From Hungatella sp. UBA3048 (GTDB taxonomy: Bacteria > Bacillota > Clostridia > Lachnospirales > Lachnospiraceae), in contig DFCS01000012.1 of the NCBI GenBank assembly GCA_002367105.1, forward strand, positions 87,238 to 151,237: 64,000 nucleotides of DNA. The letters are read 5' to 3'. Made by a program: the position numbers and the translations under genes. Of the stretch, positions 35,309 through 44,202 are shown piece by piece (the first letter of the stretch is position 1; each line of letters starts with the position of its first letter). The notes under the pieces are model-generated. The model did no database searches. It saw only the letters and a list, made by a program, of their open reading frames with translations, and was not told the DNA's origin.

Positions 35309-36067
35309 CTATAGCTCTACCGTTTTCAGTTCCTCAATCAGATCCACCACATAGTCTGCAGTCGTCTGTATCATCTCAATCCCCCATTCTACAGTTGCCG
35401 TATTTGGATGATCTGGTCCGATCCAACCGTTGTCCGTCACTTCCGGTGTAGAGCGCAGAACTTCAAACTCTACTCCTTTGAAACGAATGGAACGAAAACC
35501 GGTAGCGACCAGATTCTCATTTATATTCTTCAGTTCCAGTGGTCCACCGATTTCTGAAACATCAACCAGATCCGGATCCACAGCCATAACGCCTGCAGTT
35601 TCCTCTCCGCCGCCATGACCACCCTTCCAGGCCGGATTCATATCCCATGCCATCAGCCACCAGTTTAACATGACTACCATGGCTCCTTTTTTTTGAAAGT
35701 CCAGTCCAACCCGTTCTATCACCTTAATATTTCCGCCGTGTCCGTTGAGTACAAGAATCTTCCTGGCTCCATGACGGTACAGGTTGTCTATCACCTGATA
35801 TAAAAATTGATACAGCACCTCCATGTCAATATTCACGGTACCCGGATAATCCGCCAGCGACTGGCAGGCTCCATAAGGAATGGTGGGCGCAATCAGAATA
35901 TCGTTTTTCGCTTCGATCAGTTCCAAAATCCGGTCCGGTATTATTGTGTCCGTTCCTAGAGGCAGATGTCTGCCATGGCACTCGATGCTTCCTATGGATA
36001 CCAGCACCATATCATTTTCTTTAAAATACCGCTCTGCTTTGGGCCAGGTCAAATTTGCTAATCTCAT
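35309..36067 (-). CDS. Creatininase-family amidohydrolase
   Basis: A 252-residue metal-dependent hydrolase of the creatinine amidohydrolase family, whose members open cyclic amides or formamides. Motifs: VSIGSIECHGRHLPLGTD (about residues 23-40; Glu29, Asp40), LNGHGGN (about 108-114) and GHGGGEETAG. It lies between the ABC substrate-binding gene and the M42 peptidase in one operon. True creatinine hydrolysis is not implied; a cyclic or N-formylated peptide-derived substrate is possible. Confidence 0.85.
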   Translation of the reverse strand: MRLANLTWPKAERYFKENDMVLVSIGSIECHGRHLPLGTDTIIPDRILELIEAKNDILIAPTIPYGACQSLADYPGTVNIDMEVLYQFLYQVIDNLYRHGARKILVLNGHGGNIKVIERVGLDFQKKGAMVVMLNWWLMAWDMNPAWKGGHGGGEETAGVMAVDPDLVDVSEIGGPLELKNINENLVATGFRSIRFKGVEFEVLRSTPEVTDNGWIGPDHPNTATVEWGIEMIQTTADYVVDLIEELKTVEL

Positions 36068-36164
36068 TTTCTCGTCTCCTAAATTTATAAATTTGATTCA
36101 TACAAGCAGGGTACCACATACCATGCAGTACCCTCCTGTCTTCTTTATCCTTGTTTCCGCAACA

Positions 36165-37760
36165 TTATTTTGCTACCTTTACCCGATCCAGCTTATGGTA
36201 TCCGATCGGATCTATCACAAAATCCACTACTTTTGCACTGGCGCCTACTGTGATGGAATTGTAGTAAATCGGTGCATTGTTGCCGATTTCTTTTAATTTA
36301 ACCGCCAGATCCTCATATGCCTTCAGACGAACCTGTTCATCTGCACTGCTTCTTCCGGTCTCAATCAGCTTGTCAACTTCCGGATCATTGATAAAAGAGC
36401 GGTTTCCTGCTGCCCCCTGCTGGCTGGAATGCTCCAGAGAATAATAGGTATAATCCGCATCGGTGGTTGATGTTACCCAGCCAAAGTAGCCCATGTCATG
36501 CTCTCCGGCTGAGGTACGGGAGATAAAGCTTCCAAATTCCATCACCTCCACATTGCAGGTGATGCCGACATCCTGAAGCATAGCCTGGATTGCCTGACAG
36601 ATCTCAACCCTAGCCTGATTATCATTTACCCAGATGCTGGTTGTAAATCCATCCGGATAACCGGCTTCCGCCAGTAATTCCTTTGCTTTCTCCGGATTAT
36701 ACTCATAGGCACCCGGACTATAGTAGCCAAATACCAATGGAGCGATGATTGCATCCGCAGGCTGACCGGCACCGCAGGCAATCGTATCAATAAGTGTCTG
36801 GCGATCTATGGCATAGTTAAGTGCCGCTCTGACTTTTGCATTGTCAAATGGTACCTTATTCATATTCATAGAGATATAGTAACAAGACAGTGACGGAGCC
36901 TCAAACAGCGCCAGCTTAGAGTTATCTTTAATCTTTGCAATATCATTAGGAAGGATATCATAGGCCAGATCAACTTCACCTGTTTCAAGTGCAATCGTTC
37001 TCTGGGATGCCTCAGGAATAACGCGCATTACCAGATTCCTGGTCGCCGCCGGAGTTCCCCAATATTCGTCAAATGCTTCCAGTCTGGCAGAATCTCCCTG
37101 CTTCCAATCAACAAATTTGTAAGGTCCGGAACCGATTGGATGAAGCTTAAATCCCTCTTCGTCCTGCTCTACTGCTTTCTTAGGGACAATTGCCGCAAAG
37201 GGAACAGATAAATTACGAAGTGCCGGTGCATATGGTGCATCCAGGGTAATTTCCACCGTATAATCATCCACTGCTTTGACCGTATCGATAAAGTCTACGA
37301 TATAAGATACTGCTGCCGATTTAATTGCCCGGTCCAGAGAAAATTTCACATCCTCTGCAGTCATTTGGGAACCATCATGAAATTTTACATCCTGGCGAAG
37401 CTTAAATATATAACTGGTATCAGAAGTCTGCTCCCAGCTTTCTGCCAACGAAGGTTCCAGTACACCGGTCTCAGGATTTACCACCGTCAATGTATCAAAG
37501 ATATGCTTGGTTACCTGAACAGCCGTAGTTTCTTTGCCCTGATGAGGATCCAGTGATGTGATATCAGCTCCCTGAGCCCAGGTTAGTGTGTCTTTGTACT
37601 CTCCGGAACCGGTATCTGCCCCACCTGCCGGTTTTTCGCCGGACGTCTGGGTATTGCCTTGTACTTCCTTGTTTGCGCTGGAACTGCCGCACCCTGCAGC
37701 AGATACAGATACTGCTGTTACAAGTATCATAGCTGCAACTTTTTTCCATGTCTTTTTCAT
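36165..37760 (-). CDS. Peptide/nickel-type ABC transporter substrate-binding lipoprotein
   Basis: Extracytoplasmic family-5 binding protein (531 residues). Lipoprotein signal ends at SVSAAGC (lipidated Cys24). The mature part has the family-5 features TLTWAQGADITSLDPHQG and HDGSQMTAEDVKFSLDRAI (about residues 105-123). I use the ATG at 37760 after GAGAGGAGTTATCGT rather than the upstream 37790. It captures the ligand for the permease pair encoded upstream. Oligopeptide is the most likely substrate given the peptidase gene. Confidence 0.92.
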   Translation of the reverse strand: MKKTWKKVAAMILVTAVSVSAAGCGSSSANKEVQGNTQTSGEKPAGGADTGSGEYKDTLTWAQGADITSLDPHQGKETTAVQVTKHIFDTLTVVNPETGVLEPSLAESWEQTSDTSYIFKLRQDVKFHDGSQMTAEDVKFSLDRAIKSAAVSYIVDFIDTVKAVDDYTVEITLDAPYAPALRNLSVPFAAIVPKKAVEQDEEGFKLHPIGSGPYKFVDWKQGDSARLEAFDEYWGTPAATRNLVMRVIPEASQRTIALETGEVDLAYDILPNDIAKIKDNSKLALFEAPSLSCYYISMNMNKVPFDNAKVRAALNYAIDRQTLIDTIACGAGQPADAIIAPLVFGYYSPGAYEYNPEKAKELLAEAGYPDGFTTSIWVNDNQARVEICQAIQAMLQDVGITCNVEVMEFGSFISRTSAGEHDMGYFGWVTSTTDADYTYYSLEHSSQQGAAGNRSFINDPEVDKLIETGRSSADEQVRLKAYEDLAVKLKEIGNNAPIYYNSITVGASAKVVDFVIDPIGYHKLDRVKVAK

Positions 37761-37814
37761 ACGATAACTCCTCTCTTTTTTTATAAACACTGGATTATTC
37801 CAGAATTTATCCCG

Positions 37815-38780
37815 CTATGTATTCTGAACCATCTGACAGCTGACAAAATGCCCCGGCTCCATCTCTTTTAATGCCATTTCCCGGCTGGTACATACCTGGC
37901 TGACATAGGGACAGCGTTTGGCAAACCGGCAGCCCGGTTCGGGATTGATCGGCGATGTCAACTCCCCTTTCATTGCAATGCGTTCCATCTTAAAATCCGG
38001 ATCCGGCACGGGAATTGCTGATAATAGTGCCTGGGTATAAGGATGCATCGGATTTTCAAACAGCTTTTTAGACGGTGCCATCTCGACCATCTGCCCCAGA
38101 TACATAACCAGAATGTCTGTGGCAAAATGCTTCACAACCGATAAATCATGAGTAATGAACAGATAGGTCAGATGCAGTTCATCCTGAAGATCCTGCATCA
38201 GATTCAAAATCTGTGCCTGAATGGATACATCCAGTGCTGATACCGGCTCATCACAGACAATAAATTTCGGATTTACCGCCAAGGCTCTGGCAATACCGAT
38301 TCTCTGCCTTCTTCCGCCATCAAGTTCATGTGGGTACACATTAACCAGACGTTTTGCAAGACCGACCAGATCCATAATTTTATCTACCTGGGCATGAATC
38401 GCAGGATCCTTAGCTTTATAAAGCCCCTGAACCAGCAGCGGTTCCATGATCGCTTCTCTTACAGTCATCCGCGGATTTAAGGAGGCAAAGGGATCCTGGA
38501 AGATCATCTGCATGTCCTTTCTTAATTCCTTTAACCGCTTTCGGTCATAACCGGTAATATTCTTTCCCTGAAAATACACACTTCCTGCGGTAGGTTCGTG
38601 CAGGCGTAAAATCGTACGTCCCATCGTGGACTTTCCACATCCGGATTCCCCTACTACTCCTAACGTTTCACCTTCCCGGACTGAAAAGTTTACATCATCC
38701 ACTGCATGAAGCACCCCGGCAGGAGTCTGAAAATATTTTTTAAGTCCCTCAACCTTCAGCATCTCTTTTTTTTCCTGCAT
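37815..38780 (-). CDS. oppF: Oligopeptide/dipeptide ABC transporter ATP-binding protein (OppF/DppF type)
   Basis: ATPase subunit, 321 residues. Walker A GVVGESGCGKST (about residues 44-55), a signature that reads LDGGRRQRIGIARA instead of LSGGQ, and Walker B FIVCDEP. The C-terminal CxxRCPY region (PGCRFAKRCPYVSQVC) is typical of the peptide subfamily. The ATG at 38780 follows GGGAGGTAATTAAT and lies one base after the oppD stop. Confidence 0.9.
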   Translation of the reverse strand: MQEKKEMLKVEGLKKYFQTPAGVLHAVDDVNFSVREGETLGVVGESGCGKSTMGRTILRLHEPTAGSVYFQGKNITGYDRKRLKELRKDMQMIFQDPFASLNPRMTVREAIMEPLLVQGLYKAKDPAIHAQVDKIMDLVGLAKRLVNVYPHELDGGRRQRIGIARALAVNPKFIVCDEPVSALDVSIQAQILNLMQDLQDELHLTYLFITHDLSVVKHFATDILVMYLGQMVEMAPSKKLFENPMHPYTQALLSAIPVPDPDFKMERIAMKGELTSPINPEPGCRFAKRCPYVSQVCTSREMALKEMEPGHFVSCQMVQNT

Positions 38781-38781
38781 A

Positions 38782-39765
38782 TTAATTACCTCCCTGCCCG
38801 TTGCTGTAACGGAAACACCGTACCTGATGAGTTCCTTCAAGTGCAGTCATAAACGGGGTATTCGATTCACATTCTTTGGAAGCATACTTACAGCGCTCAT
38901 AGAATTTACACCCCTTCGGCATTCTGGCCGGGTCCGGCATCATCCCTTCAATGGCCTGAAGCCGCTTTACATCCGCAGTCAGACTTGGGATCGATCCGAA
39001 CAGACCTTTGGTATACGGGTGACTGGTATTTTTATAAACTTCCCGGAGATTTCCATATTCTACAACTTCTCCGGCATACACAATCGCTACGTAATCACAG
39101 TTTTGTGCCACCACCCCCAGATCATGGGTAATTAACATCATTGACGTATCATTCTCTGCTTTTAATTTGTGGATCATATCAAGCACCTGTGCCTGGATCG
39201 TTACATCCAGTGCCGTCGTCGGCTCGTCGGCAATCAGGAGCCTCGGATTGCATGCCAGTGCAATTGCAATGACCACACGCTGCTTCATACCGCCGGAAAA
39301 CTGATGGGGATATTCCAGAAACCGCCCAGCCGGGATGCCTACGCGTTCCAGCATATCTTCTGCCTGCTTTTGTGCTTCTTTGGGAGTCAGATGATTATGC
39401 TGTGCAATCACTTCCATAATCTGTTCCCCGACTGTCAGTACCGGATTCAAAGATGTCATAGGATCCTGAAAAATCATAGATATATGCTGTCCCCGGATTT
39501 CCTGCATCTCTTTTAAGGATAGAGACAAAAGATCCCTTCCTCCATATAATACTTCTCCGTTTACAATCTTCCCGGGCGGTGCGGGGATCAGACGCATAAT
39601 TCCTTTTGCAAGGGTCGTTTTTCCGGCACCGGTTTCGCCCACAATCCCCAGAGTTTCGCCCACTCCAATCCTTAAATCAACACCATTTAACGCCTGTACG
39701 GCTCCGTCTTCCGTCTCATACCGAATTGACAAATTCTTTACTTCCAGTAATGTCCCGCCGGCCAT
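38782..39765 (-). CDS. oppD: Oligopeptide/dipeptide ABC transporter ATP-binding protein (OppD/DppD type)
   Basis: ATPase partner, 327 residues. Walker A IVGETGAGKTT (about residues 40-50), signature FSGGMKQRVVIAIAL and Walker B LLIADEPTTALD, with the C-terminal GCKFYERCKYASKEC segment of the peptide subfamily. It follows oppC by 30 bp and abuts oppF. Confidence 0.92.
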   Translation of the reverse strand: MAGGTLLEVKNLSIRYETEDGAVQALNGVDLRIGVGETLGIVGETGAGKTTLAKGIMRLIPAPPGKIVNGEVLYGGRDLLSLSLKEMQEIRGQHISMIFQDPMTSLNPVLTVGEQIMEVIAQHNHLTPKEAQKQAEDMLERVGIPAGRFLEYPHQFSGGMKQRVVIAIALACNPRLLIADEPTTALDVTIQAQVLDMIHKLKAENDTSMMLITHDLGVVAQNCDYVAIVYAGEVVEYGNLREVYKNTSHPYTKGLFGSIPSLTADVKRLQAIEGMMPDPARMPKGCKFYERCKYASKECESNTPFMTALEGTHQVRCFRYSNGQGGN

Positions 39766-39795
39766 ATGTTGTCCCGCCTTTCTCCTGTTAAGGAT

Positions 39796-40677
39796 TTAAT
39801 CTTTCAGTCTCGGATCCAGGGCATCACGAAGACCATCTCCCACCACATTTAAGGCCAGAATCGTCAGCATGATCCCTAATCCCGGAATCACTGTCACATG
39901 CCAGGAATCACGGATATAACTTCTGGCGTTGGAGAGCATAGCCCCCCATTCCGGCGTTGGCGGCTGTATTCCCAGACCAAGGAATGACAAACCGGCAATG
40001 GACAGAATCGCTCCGGCAATGCTTAATGTTATCTGAACAATAATCGGTGCCATGCAATTGGGCAGCACATACTTAAATATAATCCTTAAATCACTGCATC
40101 CGATCGCTTTTGCAGCTTCTATGTACTCCTGATCTTTCACAGTCAGAACCGGTGCCCGAACCGTTCTCGCAAAGGTCGGAATATAGGCAATGGAAATAGC
40201 CAGCAGAACATTAACCAGACTGGTTCCCAAAGCAGCTACAATGGCGATGGCCAGCAGCATGGAGGGAATGGCCAGCAAAATATCCATGAAACGCATAATC
40301 AGGTTATCCGCACCTTTTCCATAATAACCTGCAACTGCCCCAAGCATCCCGCCAAAGATACAGGAGACGGAAACCGCCACGGTTCCCATAAACAGGGAAT
40401 AACGGGTTGCCCACAGCATCCGAAGCAGCATGTCTCTGCCAAACTCATCAAGACCAAACGGATGGTTCAGACTTGGTGGTAAAAGTCTGCCTGCCAGATT
40501 CTGCTTCACCACATACGATAAGTAAAAAGATTTATTGGTAACCAGGTCAATTACCGAAGTAGCAACTGCTATCATAATCAGTAAAAAAATAAAACACAAT
40601 CCCGCCATTGCCAGACGGTTCTTTTTAAAACGTCTCCAGGCCTCAGCCCAGAGAGATCTTTGTTTTTTTCCTTCCAT
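39796..40677 (-). CDS. oppC: Oligopeptide ABC transporter permease (OppC/DppC type)
   Basis: Inner-membrane permease, 293 residues, with an N-terminal OppC-like anchor (WRRFKKNRLAMAG) and a BPD-type transport core containing EAAKAIGCSDLRIIFKYVLP (about residues 185-204). Start is the ATG at 40677 after AGGTGCGGCTT; a GTG at 40686 is in frame but lies inside that site. It follows oppB by 9 bp. Confidence 0.92.
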   Translation of the reverse strand: MEGKKQRSLWAEAWRRFKKNRLAMAGLCFIFLLIMIAVATSVIDLVTNKSFYLSYVVKQNLAGRLLPPSLNHPFGLDEFGRDMLLRMLWATRYSLFMGTVAVSVSCIFGGMLGAVAGYYGKGADNLIMRFMDILLAIPSMLLAIAIVAALGTSLVNVLLAISIAYIPTFARTVRAPVLTVKDQEYIEAAKAIGCSDLRIIFKYVLPNCMAPIIVQITLSIAGAILSIAGLSFLGLGIQPPTPEWGAMLSNARSYIRDSWHVTVIPGLGIMLTILALNVVGDGLRDALDPRLKD

Positions 40678-40686
40678 AAGCCGCAC

Positions 40687-41634
40687 CTACTTTCTCTTAT
40701 ACTGGGACTTAATACGCGGATCTACAAAAGCATAGACAATATCAACAGCCAGGTTCACAACCGTAAACATAACTGCCAGAAAGATAACAGATCCTAAAAC
40801 CAGAGGAATATCCTTTGATTTAATTGCCTCTACCATAAGCCGTCCCAGACCAGGCCAGGAAAATACGGTCTCAGTCAGCATCGCTCCGCCAAGAAGTGTA
40901 CCAAACTGAAGTCCTACCGCCGTAATGATCGGAATCATGGCATTCTTCAGCATGTGCCGATAGGTAATAATCTTTTCCGATACACCTTTGGCACGGGCCG
41001 TATCAATATAATCCTGCCGGATTACCTCCAGCATGGAAGAACGGGTCATGCGGGTGATGGCCGCCGCTGCACTGGTTCCCAGTGTAACCGCCGGCAGAAC
41101 CAGACTTTTAAGAAGCGGAGCAAGACCCTGGCCCATGCCCTGGGAAGGGAGCCAGCCAAGATTTAAGGCAAACACGATAACCAGCAGAAGTCCCATCCAG
41201 AAGCTGGGCATGGATACCCCTATTAAGGCAGTTACCATAGAAATGTTATCCAATGCTGAATATTGGTTCTTGGCCGATATAATTCCTACCGGGATCCCAA
41301 TTGCCAGCGCTACCAGAATCGCCGCAACTGCCAGCATTGCTGTATTCGGAAACCGGCTGATCACCTGATCCCAGACACTTAAACTGTTTTTGTAAGATAT
41401 TCCCAAATCACCGTGAAGCATATTCACAAGATAACGCCCATAGCGAATCAGAAGAGGATCATTTAATCCCAGTTCCTCACGCTTCATTGCCAAGGCTTCT
41501 GCAGTGGCCTGATCCCCCAGAATAATCGCCGCCGGATCGCCTGGCGACAGATTCAGGATGAAAAACACAATAAAAGTGACTCCGATAATGACCGGGATTA
41601 ACATCAGAAGCCTTTTGATAATGTACTTATACAT
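40687..41634 (-). CDS. oppB: Oligopeptide ABC transporter permease (OppB/DppB type)
   Basis: First gene of the operon; 315-residue permease with six membrane segments. The N-terminus IIKRLLMLIPVIIGVTFIVF and the core motif YIDTARAKGVSEKIITYRHM (about residues 202-221) are typical. I use the ATG at 41634, which has GGAG seven bases upstream; the frame from 41676 has no ribosome site. The ~295-nt leader contains a terminator-like hairpin. Confidence 0.92.
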   Translation of the reverse strand: MYKYIIKRLLMLIPVIIGVTFIVFFILNLSPGDPAAIILGDQATAEALAMKREELGLNDPLLIRYGRYLVNMLHGDLGISYKNSLSVWDQVISRFPNTAMLAVAAILVALAIGIPVGIISAKNQYSALDNISMVTALIGVSMPSFWMGLLLVIVFALNLGWLPSQGMGQGLAPLLKSLVLPAVTLGTSAAAAITRMTRSSMLEVIRQDYIDTARAKGVSEKIITYRHMLKNAMIPIITAVGLQFGTLLGGAMLTETVFSWPGLGRLMVEAIKSKDIPLVLGSVIFLAVMFTVVNLAVDIVYAFVDPRIKSQYKRK

Positions 41635-41802
41635 ACTCCTTCTCCTCTTAATTATATAGTCATAGCTTTTCTCCATATTTTCATATAGAAGCTATGCGGT
41701 TTAAGATGTTGTAATTTCCTGTATTTCATTGCCTTTGATCGGTAATCTTACTGCTAAAATTTAACTGTAGAATTAACGGTTCTGCGTCTATATTCAGGTA
41801 TT

Positions 41803-41827
41803 AAAAAGAGCCTGCCTGAGCAGACTC
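41803..41827 (-). terminator. Terminator-like hairpin in the opp leader (possible attenuator)
   Basis: On the minus strand GAGTCTGC-TCAG-GCAGGCTC (41808-41827) is followed by TTTTT (41803-41807). It lies about 110 nt downstream of the promoter and 170 nt before oppB, so it would stop most opp transcription unless antiterminated. The rest of 41635-42108 holds the two promoters and operators and is otherwise AT-rich. Confidence 0.5.
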
Positions 41828-41935
41828 CGCACGTGACCCCTTTATCATCGTACATTGAAATTAACAGCTTACACCATTGATTTCCATTCATCAACAAAAT
41901 CAAATTGATTTTGCCTCTTCTATTTTATTAAAAAA

Positions 41936-41968
41936 AGTATAAAACAATATTGCATTATTGTCAACAAT
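41936..41968 (-). promoter_or_regulatory. opp operon promoter overlapped by GntR-type operator
   Basis: Minus-strand -35 TTGACA (41959-41964), exactly 17 bp, -10 TATACT (41936-41941). The -35 is embedded in ATTGTCAACAAT (41957-41968), an inverted repeat that fits the TNGTNNACNA core of FadR/FCD-type GntR regulators. Confidence 0.7.
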
Positions 41969-42012
41969 ATTATTTATTATATAACAATATTTTTTATTTA
42001 CTAACATTTTTT

Positions 42013-42042
42013 ATTGTGTACAATATCTGTATCTGGTATAAT
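42013..42042 (+). promoter_or_regulatory. Divergent promoter of the PLP-enzyme gene with a second GntR-type operator
   Basis: -10 TATAAT (42037-42042), 17-bp spacer, -35 TTGTGT (42014-42019) inside ATTGTGTACAAT (42013-42024). The operator is 56 bp from the first one. It would let one repressor control both divergent transcripts. Confidence 0.65.
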
Positions 42043-42108
42043 AAATACGTGAGTACTGATTTTTAATTACGTATGAAAAATGCTATTTGACTTAAAGAGG
42101 AAAATTAC

Positions 42109-43200
42109 ATGAAAAATATTGGCGGTTATTTCAGCTTTGAACAGCTGACAGAAACAGAGAACCACTTTTTTGAAGAATTATGTCCGGATACAGGGGATCT
42201 TGCTTTCTTGATGTCTGGCCGGTGCGCCATATATTATGCCCTGGAAGATATTATGCTGACAGACGTTAAGCGAGTTGCTTACGTTCCTATTTATACCTGT
42301 GAGACCGTTCTGGCTCCTTTCGAAAAGGCTGGTTACCAGTTGCTTTTTTATGATGTTGACCGATCGATGACACCTGTGTTTGATAAGTCGGTTCTTAATC
42401 AGATCAGTGTTCTTTCCCTATGTGGTTACTATGGTTTCTGTACCTACGACAGAGAATTTGTTGGTTTATGCAGGGAATGCGGTATCCGCGTAATAGAGGA
42501 TACTACCCATTCAATCCTTTCATGGAATGGCATCGATCCCTGCTGTGATTATATTGCCGGAAGCCTCCGTAAATGGATCGGAGTTCCCTCAGGTGGTTTT
42601 GCAATTAAAACCAATGGTCACTTTACAAAAAGACTGCTGAAGCCCTCCCTCACTCACCTGGCTATGCGAATTGCAGCCATGGCTGAAAAAGAAGCCTGGT
42701 GTCATTCTTCTGACCCAGAAGCAGACCAAAAACTGACTGCAGCAAACTCGGTATTCTGGGATGCAGAAATAATGCTCCGTCAGATTTTTGATTCCTATGA
42801 AAGTGATCCGGAATCGATCCATATCATGAAACACTTCGATGTCGATACCATCAGGCAAAAAAGGCGGGAAAATTATCGATATATTCTGGAACACCTGATA
42901 CCCTCGCCGAATCTGACCATTGTCTTTCCAGTACTTACTGAAGAAACCGTCCCCAGTCATTTTACTTTCTATGCAGAAAACCGGAAGGAAATCCAGGAGT
43001 ATTTAATAGCTAATGAGGTAAGCAGCACTGCATATTGGCCGGTTCCTTCAGCGATTCAGCTAGCCGGCCAACCTGATGCGGAATATATCTATGACCATGT
43101 ATTTTCACTGCCCTGCGATCAAAGATACGGGCTGAAGGAAATGCAGTATATCTGTCATCTTCTGAATCAATATCCCAGACCCGTTCATTCTTTAGAATAA
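42109..43200 (+). CDS. PLP-dependent aminotransferase-like protein (DegT/fold type I)
   Basis: A 363-residue fold-type-I PLP protein most like the DegT/DnrJ/EryC1 group. Asp131 in VIEDTTHS is the expected PLP-nitrogen ligand and Lys155 in GSLRKWIGVPSGG the Schiff-base lysine; the N-terminal LMSGRCAIYYALEDI and the C-terminal VSSTAYWPVP also fit. It is shorter and more divergent than sugar aminotransferases. It is divergent from the opp operon and faces the GntR gene across a shared terminator. The reaction is unknown. Confidence 0.72.
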   Translation: MKNIGGYFSFEQLTETENHFFEELCPDTGDLAFLMSGRCAIYYALEDIMLTDVKRVAYVPIYTCETVLAPFEKAGYQLLFYDVDRSMTPVFDKSVLNQISVLSLCGYYGFCTYDREFVGLCRECGIRVIEDTTHSILSWNGIDPCCDYIAGSLRKWIGVPSGGFAIKTNGHFTKRLLKPSLTHLAMRIAAMAEKEAWCHSSDPEADQKLTAANSVFWDAEIMLRQIFDSYESDPESIHIMKHFDVDTIRQKRRENYRYILEHLIPSPNLTIVFPVLTEETVPSHFTFYAENRKEIQEYLIANEVSSTAYWPVPSAIQLAGQPDAEYIYDHVFSLPCDQRYGLKEMQYICHLLNQYPRPVHSLE

Positions 43201-43201
43201 T

Positions 43202-43248
43202 AAAAAATCAGAGATCTCTGACCATTGTCAAAAGATCTCTGATTTTTT
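43202..43248. terminator. Bidirectional terminator between the PLP gene and the GntR gene
   Basis: AAAAAATCAGAGATCT / AGATCTCTGATTTTTT, a 16-bp inverted repeat (43202-43217 with 43233-43248), between converging genes. Confidence 0.8.
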
Positions 43249-43263
43249 ATCAGCCAATTGTTT

Positions 43264-43986
43264 CTAAGAAAAAAACAACTCTTTATTCTCCATCTTCATA
43301 CCAATTCGATAAATTCGCTCTCCTGTGGCCTGGTAATGATTATCCAGCGCTTGTTTGGATTTTTCCAAATCTCCCATCTTTATCACTTCTAAAAGTTCCT
43401 TGTGAACATCATAAGTGGATGTTGGACCATTAACAACATACTTTTCTTTCAAAAGCTCATTCATGGCACTGTTATTCCTGCTGTTTCTTGCGGTCAGGAA
43501 CATGGCACCATTCATGGGACTCATACTCTCCCATAACTTTATCAGCCGCTCCATCTGGCCGGACTTAAGAATCTGTTTATGAAACAGTTCGTCACAACTA
43601 ACCAGACGGGGCATCTCCCCCAGTTCATCCTCACAGATCATCCCTTCCAGAGCTTCTTCCATTAGAAATATGCAATCTTTCAGAAGATGTCCGTCGCATA
43701 ATTCCAACGCAAGCTTTTCCAAACTGCCCCTAAGAAAAAATATCTCATATGCTTCCTTAGGAGAAAGAAGAGTCACGGTACAGCCTTTATTGGCTTCATA
43801 CTCTACAAAACCTTCGTGCATCAATATTTTTAACGCTTCCCGCACAGGCCCCCTGCTCATCCCCAATTTCTCTGCAAGTTCCTGTTCTACGATTTTTTCC
43901 TTATGCTTATACCTTCCCTGAAGAATCTCTTGGCGAACATAATCGGCTGCGATCTGAGCAAGATTTCCTTTCTTATCTATTGCCAT
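43264..43986 (-). CDS. GntR-family regulator with FCD domain
   Basis: A 240-residue FadR-subfamily regulator. Winged helix at residues 8-70 (ADYVRQEILQGRYKHKEKIV, then LGMSRGPVREALKIL), followed by an all-helical FCD ligand domain. Start taken at the ATG at 43986 because the helix-turn-helix begins right after it; the longer frame from 44076 adds an unlikely tail and neither start has an ideal ribosome site. The two ATTGTNNACAAT operators upstream of opp and the PLP gene are good candidates for its targets. Confidence 0.85.
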   Translation of the reverse strand: MAIDKKGNLAQIAADYVRQEILQGRYKHKEKIVEQELAEKLGMSRGPVREALKILMHEGFVEYEANKGCTVTLLSPKEAYEIFFLRGSLEKLALELCDGHLLKDCIFLMEEALEGMICEDELGEMPRLVSCDELFHKQILKSGQMERLIKLWESMSPMNGAMFLTARNSRNNSAMNELLKEKYVVNGPTSTYDVHKELLEVIKMGDLEKSKQALDNHYQATGERIYRIGMKMENKELFFS

Positions 43987-44152
43987 GTTACATATTTTCC
44001 TTTCCTTAAAATTTTCTGATCCTGTGCTAATCATAACTTTTTCCAATATTATATCACAATTCAAGTTTACAATCATCTGCTTTTTTTAACCAGAGAACTG
44101 CCTTATGACGCACATTGTTCTCCAAAAGAAATACCCACTCCACGCTACCCCC

Positions 44153-44191
44153 ATAAAAACAGGCACCGGAAAGCATACGCTCTCCAGTGCC
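44153..44191 (-). terminator. Terminator of the rha operon
   Basis: Stem GGCAC.GGA.AGC / GCT.TCC.GTGCC (44162-44191) followed on the minus strand by TGTTTTTAT, 12 bp after the rhaD stop. Confidence 0.75.
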
Positions 44192-44202
44192 ATTTTTACA
44201 GA

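Noticed and set aside
41760..41895. Leader peptide of about 45 codons upstream of oppB
   Set aside because: No ribosome site and no telling residue run; kept only as a remark with the attenuator.
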